The notes under the pieces are model-generated. The model ran no database searches, was not told the origin of the DNA, and saw nothing but the letters and a program-made list of their open reading frames with translations. From NCBI GenBank assembly GCA_029948255.1, contig JALIZF010001750.1, forward strand, positions 620,001-684,000: 64,000 nucleotides of DNA, written 5' to 3'. This document shows, one piece after another, positions 58,542-64,000 of the stretch. The position numbers and the translations under genes were made by a program. Numbering within the stretch: the first letter of the stretch is position 1; each line of letters begins with the position of its first letter. Origin of the DNA: Telmatactis stephensoni (Eukaryota > Cnidaria > Anthozoa > Actiniaria > Isophelliidae).

Positions 58542-60158
58542 TCATCTCTTAACAAACTTCACTCTTACGTCTTTGTCAGGGACAACTGATGTATTAGTTA
58601 TAGGTTCCACCTCATCTGTACGAGGATACAGTACTTGGTATTCTTGTACGATCCTAGCTAAGAGAAGATGCATCTCCAGTTCAGCTATACGTCGGCCTAC
58701 ACACATACGGGTCCCAAATCCAAAGGGCAAAGATGCAAATGCATGGGCTACCCCAGGGGTATGGTGATCGGAATCCCGTACCCATCTTTCTGGTAAGAAT
58801 TTCTTGGCATCTTTAAAAATGGTCTCATCACGACCAAGAAAGAAGGATAACATGTTGATGTGTGTTCCCGCTGGAATGTGATAGCCACCCAGTACTATAT
58901 CTTCTTGGAGTAACCGCGTGTTTGTTGGAAGGACTGGGTATAAGCGAAGAGTTTCTTTGATCCAGGCCCTCAAGTAGGGCATTTTAGAGATGGTGTCTGC
59001 AGAAGGGATTTCTCCAGGTTGCAGTACAGCGGATATCTCTTGATGAAGGTTTTCTTGCTTGTCAGGGTTCTTGCCAAGCATGTACAACGACCACAAGATT
59101 GTATTCGAGGTGGTTTCGACTCCCGCAAAAAGCAAATCAATAACGCTTGCAAGAATATCTTCTCTGGAAAGTTTGCCATTGGCTATCAAAAACTCAAAAA
59201 ATCCGACGTCGTTGGGATCAGACTTTGTTGATTGATCAAGCCTGCCTTGATTCTGCAACTCCTTCATCCTCATGGCGATAAACATCTCTGCATACTTGTA
59301 CATGTCTTCTAAAGACGACATGAACGTTTTGTAGGCCTCTGTTTTGTAATATTTATAGAACGACACAGGAAGAAGGCTGACTTGGAATACGGATGACAGA
59401 AAGCCATGAATGGCGTCGATGAATTGTTGAGCATCTTGTATTGGCTCGTCACCCAGACAACCAAATCTTCGCTCGAGAAGAACGAAAGAAATCGATTCAA
59501 AAGACCATTTGAACAGTTCCTTGTTTAAGTTTTTGACTTCGTGTTCAAATTCAGAACCAGATTTTTCCCTGATCTTCTCAAATCTCATCATGAAGTCTGT
59601 CACGACATCGTTAAACATGGGTGAGTAAGTGGCAACTTCTTTCGGTTTTAACATCCTTTTGCTAATAACAGTCCTGTGTCGGTACCAATCGTGACCATTA
59701 CTAATGAAAACCCCTTTGACTTTTTTCTTTTCTTCCATAAAATGATCAAGTAATGGGAAATCTACGCGACGAGGATACTTTGTTTCAGAATAAAAGACTT
59801 TTGCCACCTCATCTGGATCAGCAAGTTGAACTAAAGGAGTTGTAAACCCAGGGACGACGACTTTATGAATTTTTCCAAAGTCCTTTACTCCTTGGAACTG
59901 TATATCGATAGGAACTTTACCAAATGGTTTACCTCGTGATTTGAGCATCATGTAATGCATGGTACCAATGAAGGGAAATGATCGAGGTCCTGGCATTTCT
60001 TCAAATGGTTTCAAGTCATTCGTTGAAGAATTGGCTGTTGTAGTAGCTTGAGCGTTGTTTAGTCGAACAGCTTGAACTCGAGCGAGAACATTGTACTGGC
60101 CAAGAAAGTGACATCTTCTGTTGCGAAAGAACCACTTTAGAACGGACTGAGGCAACAT
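58542..60158 (-). CDS. mitochondrial-clan cytochrome P450, copy 2, intronless
   Basis: 538 codons, about 29 differences from copy 1 (including three single-residue deletions), hence near 95% identity by eye. All catalytic elements are kept: I-helix AGVETTSNT, ETLR, PERW, and haem loop FGFGTRMCVGRRIAE with Cys 486. The presequence is again Arg-rich (MLPQSVLKWFFRNRR...). Differences are uneven: 27 lie in the first ~325 residues and only two in the last ~215. Both copies therefore look functional. The surrounding ~250 bp downstream and ~140 bp upstream are also shared, so the duplication covered the gene plus flanks in the same orientation. Substrate unknown; alternative assignments within the mitochondrial clan cannot be settled by eye. 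Confidence 0.93.
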   Translation of the reverse strand: MLPQSVLKWFFRNRRCHFLGQYNVLARVQAVRLNNAQATTTANSSTNDLKPFEEMPGPRSFPFIGTMHYMMLKSRGKPFGKVPIDIQFQGVKDFGKIHKVVVPGFTTPLVQLADPDEVAKVFYSETKYPRRVDFPLLDHFMEEKKKVKGVFISNGHDWYRHRTVISKRMLKPKEVATYSPMFNDVVTDFMMRFEKIREKSGSEFEHEVKNLNKELFKWSFESISFVLLERRFGCLGDEPIQDAQQFIDAIHGFLSSVFQVSLLPVSFYKYYKTEAYKTFMSSLEDMYKYAEMFIAMRMKELQNQGRLDQSTKSDPNDVGFFEFLIANGKLSREDILASVIDLLFAGVETTSNTILWSLYMLGKNPDKQENLHQEISAVLQPGEIPSADTISKMPYLRAWIKETLRLYPVLPTNTRLLQEDIVLGGYHIPAGTHINMLSFFLGRDETIFKDAKKFLPERWVRDSDHHTPGVAHAFASLPFGFGTRMCVGRRIAELEMHLLLARIVQEYQVLYPRTDEVEPITNTSVVPDKDVRVKFVKR

Positions 60159-61119
60159 GTTTGGTCGAACTTTGTTTTCTAAGAATTGACATAAGAATTT
60201 TGTGTCCTTGGCACAGTTAGGACGGAGTTCGTTAGGACTATTGATATCAGTCTTTGCGTGACCGTGGCTTACTATGTGCTAATGAACGACTGAAGAACAT
60301 AATTTGCATAACTGCATGAGATAAAACCACAGAAGTTACGAACGTTTATTTTCGCTTAAGGTGGCTCGATCGAGTTTTTCAGTAGAGCTACCAGTCGTCT
60401 TTGTATGAAAACTATTTTGTTCATATGAGCAGTCTGATGGTAAATTAAGTATTATCAAAGTTTATGATGACGTTGTATGGAGATAGGCGTCACTATGGCA
60501 ACGCAATAAAAGAATTTTCTTCACATATTCTCGATTTTTATGAGTTCTAGGCTTATTCTTAAAAAAATTCTCTTGTGATCTTATATTTGACATCACTGTC
60601 TTTAGCTCTTGATTTTAACCAAGTGCAAAAATTAAGCGTAAACAAAACAGTTGTTTGAAGAATAGTGCATCTAAGCTAATTTTTGATCTCAAATTGTTGT
60701 AAGCATATCCAACTTCTCTACTGAAAGAGATGACAGAAATCGCATTGATCGATGTCGAGAAAAGTGTGCCGAACTCATGTATATTGACATGCTGACTTTG
60801 CTTCTGTTGTCCAAAATTCGCTTTATTGTTGCATTAACTCCAATATTTAAAGATACCTTCAATAAATAATCTTTAAAGATTAGTATGGCTTAGTTTAGGT
60901 AATAGGTGATATAATATAGCGTTTTCACGTTCAGTGAATAGTTTTAAGGTGGCTCAAAATAGTTTTTTTATTGACAATCCTTCTGTTTTTCACTTCACGA
61001 ACTGAGCAAATTACTCTTGACCAACCAAAACAGTTTTTACACCAGTTATTGAACTTGAATCAAAGTTTTGATTTTTAATTTGTCTATTTCACTTCAAATT
61101 GTGTTGCCATATGATCTAA
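60159..61119. other. P450 copy 2 upstream DNA, no gene recognised
   Basis: The first ~140 bp match the upstream of copy 1. Beyond that is AT-rich sequence with two aaggtggctc words (about 60,358 and 60,946) in the same orientation. No coding exon or RNA gene seen. Confidence 0.45.
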
Positions 61120-61455
61120 TTGTATTTATATAATAATTAGCATATTACGCGCGCTCTGATTGGTCGAACAACCATGTGTGATTAGAGTACACACACATAG
61201 ATGGCGTCATCGAATCTTACGCGCGCTCTGATTGGTTGGAATGTTTCGATAAATATTATATAAAACAGATAGATTCCATTTTCCCGTGCGTCTGTACTCT
61301 AATCGATGCACAGAAGACGTCAAAATGTGGTGAGAACAACAGTCACGCCACTCGACTTCGTCTCGTACTTTTTTGTTCTCACCACATTTTGACGTCATCT
61401 GTGCATCGATTAGAGTACAGACGTACGGAAAAATGGAATCTATTTGTTAAATAAA
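61120..61455. repeat. compound foldback related to 3,470-3,770
   Basis: The left half has acgcgcgctctgattgg twice. The right half (about 61,265-61,445) is an inverted repeat with ~75-bp arms: agattccatttt, cgtgcgtctgtactctaatcg, cacagaagacgtcaaaatgtgg and their inverse. The same blocks occur, rearranged, at 3,470-3,770. Confidence 0.8.
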
Positions 61456-61482
61456 TACAAAGTGTGGAAATAAATAACCTTT

Positions 61483-61770
61483 GAACCAAGAGACCATAAT
61501 ACTAAGAGAGCGAAACTCAGTATTGATGTCTGTGCGATGTTCGTGGCGCCTAAGGCTATTTTTAGTAATTTCGTCATCGCGCGCGCAAGGCACTTAAACA
61601 ATAGAATTCAAACGGTCCCGTCCGCGCGCACGTCAAAAATCAAATTCTATTGGTTGAGGGCCTTGCGCGCGCGATGGCGAAGTTACTAAAAATAGCCTTA
61701 GTCGCCGCGAACATGGCACAGACATCAATACTGAGTTTCGCTCTCTTAGTATTATGGTCTTTTGTTTGAA
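61483..61770. repeat. 288-bp foldback with CpG-rich inner arms
   Basis: The left arm (agaccataatactaagagag, cgaaactcagtattgatgtc, ggctatttttagtaa) is inverted on the right (ttactaaaaatagcc, gacatcaatactgagtttcg, ctctcttagtattatggtct). Near the loop are gcgcgcgcaaggc and its inverse. Arms are about 110 bp, with few mismatches. Confidence 0.85.
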
Positions 61771-62767
61771 CTTTTGAACCTTTGAACCTATACAAAAAGC
61801 ACAAACTTCGGCCGTCCATAACTTTGGCGCTATTCATCGAAACTACCTCAAAATTTTAATTTTTGCTAACTTTGGCGCGGTCTTTTCAAATATTATATTT
61901 TTGTTTTTGTTTGATAAAAATATAAAATGTCTCGCAAGGGGTGAGAAATGCTCATTCAGCGAGTTGTTGTGGTGTCACGTTACGCTGTGATTATTCAAAG
62001 TCTCGGACTATAATTCATACACAAAACATCTCTTGGTGACAACCTCCCCGGATAACCTCGAGCAATTACAAAGTCTCTATGTATGAATTTTCCATTCATG
62101 GAATTAACTTCAGTGATTCTAGAGCCATTTCTAAGCTTCTTATTGAAACTTCCGGTGTCTTGGTCTGTTTCCTCTAAGGACCAATGAAATTACGAGAATT
62201 TATAAGGTTTCTCAGAGCCTCCTGTCGGAGGGTCTAGGAACAAGAATGATCGAATCCTCTAGGTATGGATCGTGCAAACATTTGCTGATTTATTTCTCTT
62301 TGCGTGTTTATTGACGTCTATTTTCACATCGCTAACGAACTGAGTTTATACATCGGGAGTATGTGTCGACGCCTAAACGTCAATGACGTAATTGGTATTG
62401 AATACAAACAAACAAACAAACAAACAAAAATTGAAGCTCAGCTACCAAACAAGTTAACATAGCAAACCTTTGTTTGTTTGTTTTGTTCTGAACGTCTGGT
62501 TGTTACAGCCATTCGAGTGAAAACGTACAGGCTAGCCAAGTCAGCCATCTTGATTTCTGGCCGCAAAAGGACTGGAACAGTGTAGTATCAGGGACCCGCG
62601 GGTTGCTTACCACAGGAAGCCCGAATCTTGATATAAATTGTTACGTTGTTGAGATTGCTTGATTGATCGATCGATTGATTGAGAAGTTGAAGCGGGAATT
62701 CATGACTGTTGAATTTTGACCTTGGATCAAAGGGTTGCACGTGGCATCATGGTACTATGAAAATGAA
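61771..62767. other. gene-free DNA with (CAAA)n at 62,405-62,430
   Basis: No gene recognised. A short (caaa)n run and a tttgtttgttttgtt run near 62,468 are the only structured parts. Some gatcgatcgattgattgag repetition lies near 62,662. Confidence 0.45.
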
Positions 62768-63110
62768 ATTTTTGCATTTATATAGCGCAAATATCTATAT
62801 GAATATAATCAAATGCGCTTAGAGTTTGTTAGTAGTAAGGACAGACTGTTGTACCGGGCGACACTCCCCTACTCTTTGCGAACAGTACAACAGGATCTTT
62901 TACGTCCACTATACGAACAGGGTTAGAGTGAAAGCAGACGGGGCCTTTAACGTCCTTATCCGAGAAGACGTGAAGGTCTAACCGTTTGCAGATGTAATTA
63001 CAAAGGCAGCACCTTCTCCTCAATTATTTTAAGACCCTGAGTGTTGGTCCGGACGGGAATTGAACCCCGACCTCCCGCACGAGAGACCGACGCTCAACCA
63101 ACTAGCCGTC
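62768..63110 (-). mobile_element. full-length tRNA-derived SINE
   Basis: Read on the minus strand it starts with a tRNA-like head near 63,110 (box A-like ggttggttgagcg; box B ggggttcaattccc). It runs through a 250-bp body including aacgtccttatccgagaag and gacgtgaaggtctaacc (plus strand). It ends in an aagcgcatttgat...gcgctatataaatgc tail near 62,770. The truncated element at 19,799-19,962 is the same family. The tail resembles that of the SINE at 18,405. Confidence 0.8.
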
Positions 63111-63296
63111 TTGGATGAACTTAAGCTTCGGGAAAAGATATTTGTCTGTTATTCGATCATCCAACATGGCTACCAATTTTTTATCCTTGGATTTCTCAAG
63201 GGAATGATACACAGCAAAAGTGACCTTGGCTCAGTGATCTCAGTGTCAAGTTCATTGTGATCCAAGCTAAATTGTTTTGCATCAAATGAATTAATC

Positions 63297-63484
63297 TATA
63301 GACCCAATCGGCTAACGTGTTGCTATGTACGTTTCCACTCAATTCAAAACCTCTGGGAATATAATTCTTTGTCTTTTATCTCGTGGAAATTTTTGGAACC
63401 AAAGTTCTTATTCCCAGAGGTTTTGAATTGGGTGGACTGAACGTACATAGCAACACGTTAGCCCGTTAGCCGATTAGGTCTATT
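63297..63484. repeat. 188-bp foldback, ends ATAGACCCAATCGGCTAACG
   Basis: The left arm (agacccaatcggctaacgtg, ttgctatgtacgt, aattcaaaacctctgggaat) is inverted on the right (attcccagaggttttgaatt, acgtacatagcaacacgtta, gccgattaggtct). Arms are about 75 bp with few changes. Confidence 0.85.
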
Positions 63485-63750
63485 GAGGCAAAGAAAAAGA
63501 AATCGAGCATGGGATATTTGAATGGCCGTAATTCCAGAAGATCTTAATTTTTTTATTTAGTTTGATTTCTCCGAATTATTAAACTTATTATTATTTTTTA
63601 TTTATCATATTTTTCGACATTCTTAACTTTGGAATTAATCAATGGTTAATTGACGTAATGCTTGATTTATTGACGTAATTAAAGTACTTCTGCTGCACTA
63701 CAACAAAAGGTAAATGAGTAATATTTCATTAACGTCAAGCCCCCGGGAAG

Positions 63751-63758
63751 TATAAAGG
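63751..63758 (+). promoter_or_regulatory. TATA box candidate
   Basis: tataaagg preceded by a GC-rich ccccgggaag stands 93 bp before the ATG at 63,844, leaving room for a short 5' untranslated region. TATA-driven promoters with compact leaders are common for secreted-peptide genes. Confidence 0.55.
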
Positions 63759-63843
63759 ATTTGAAATTCAAATTTCGTTATCAAACTCAAACAGTTTTTC
63801 AAGGCACGCAAGGCGTAACTCTGAAATTTCCTGCGCCAACATT

Positions 63844-63886
63844 ATGGACCCCAAGCTGTTTTTCTTCGTTGGTGTTCTAATTTACG
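63844..63886 (+). CDS. first coding exon of a probable secreted protein, runs off the window
   Basis: The ATG at 63,844 opens MDPKLFFFVGVLIY and stops reading at a consensus donor (tacg|gtaagc). A Lys followed by ten hydrophobic residues is the shape of a signal-peptide start, so the product may enter the secretory pathway. The rest of the gene lies beyond 64,000 and its family cannot be told. The start is supported by the TATA box upstream. Confidence 0.55.
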
Positions 63887-64000
63887 GTAAGCTATTTTGT
63901 GGTCTTATTTACCGCCAAATCTCAGTAGGCGAGATTTGTCATGATTACTGAGCCAGGAATAAAAATACTTTTTTTAGTACACTGCAAAAACACGCGAGTA

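Overview
This is animal nuclear DNA, most likely from a cnidarian and probably an anthozoan such as a stony coral. The reasons are AT-rich sequence, short GT-AG introns, conserved metazoan genes (Scratch-type zinc finger, CTNNBL1, FAAP24, WDR88), mitochondrial-clan cytochrome P450s, a rhodopsin-family GPCR remnant, and a very dense load of small foldback/MITE-like repeats and tRNA-derived SINEs. The species assignment is an inference. Protein identities come from reading motifs and from remembered family members, not from a search.

Layout. 1-6.9 kb is repeat-bearing intergenic DNA. At 6,947-7,894 (+) is a two-exon SNAG/five-zinc-finger Scratch-family repressor. 7.9-16.1 kb is gene-free and packed with foldback elements and short tandem arrays. 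From 25,549 down to 16,129 (-) lies a complete 15-exon CTNNBL1 gene (555 codons). 205 bp away and divergent, FAAP24 runs 25,755-31,967 (+, six exons, 222 codons). Its large last intron holds two apparently identical ~278-bp TIR elements flanking 1.8 kb with an orphan exon-like ORF. Tail-to-tail with it is WDR88 (38,541 to 32,610, -, eleven exons, 388 codons). A frameshifted class A GPCR lies at 40,860-39,868 (-). Two intronless, about 95% identical mitochondrial-type P450 genes sit in the same orientation at 44,198-42,573 and 60,158-58,542, separated by 14 kb of foldbacks, minisatellites and a ~350-bp tandem array. The last 160 bp carry a TATA box and the first coding exon of a probable secreted protein that leaves the window.

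How the genes relate. CTNNBL1 (Prp19/CDC5L spliceosome-associated) and FAAP24 (FANCM partner in crosslink repair) probably share one short bidirectional promoter. FAAP24 and WDR88 are also close neighbours on human 19q13.11, so their adjacency may be old microsynteny. The P450 pair is a recent segmental duplication whose last ~215 codons are much more alike than the first ~325, which suggests gene conversion. No operon-type organisation, rRNA gene, CRISPR or confident stand-alone tRNA gene was seen.
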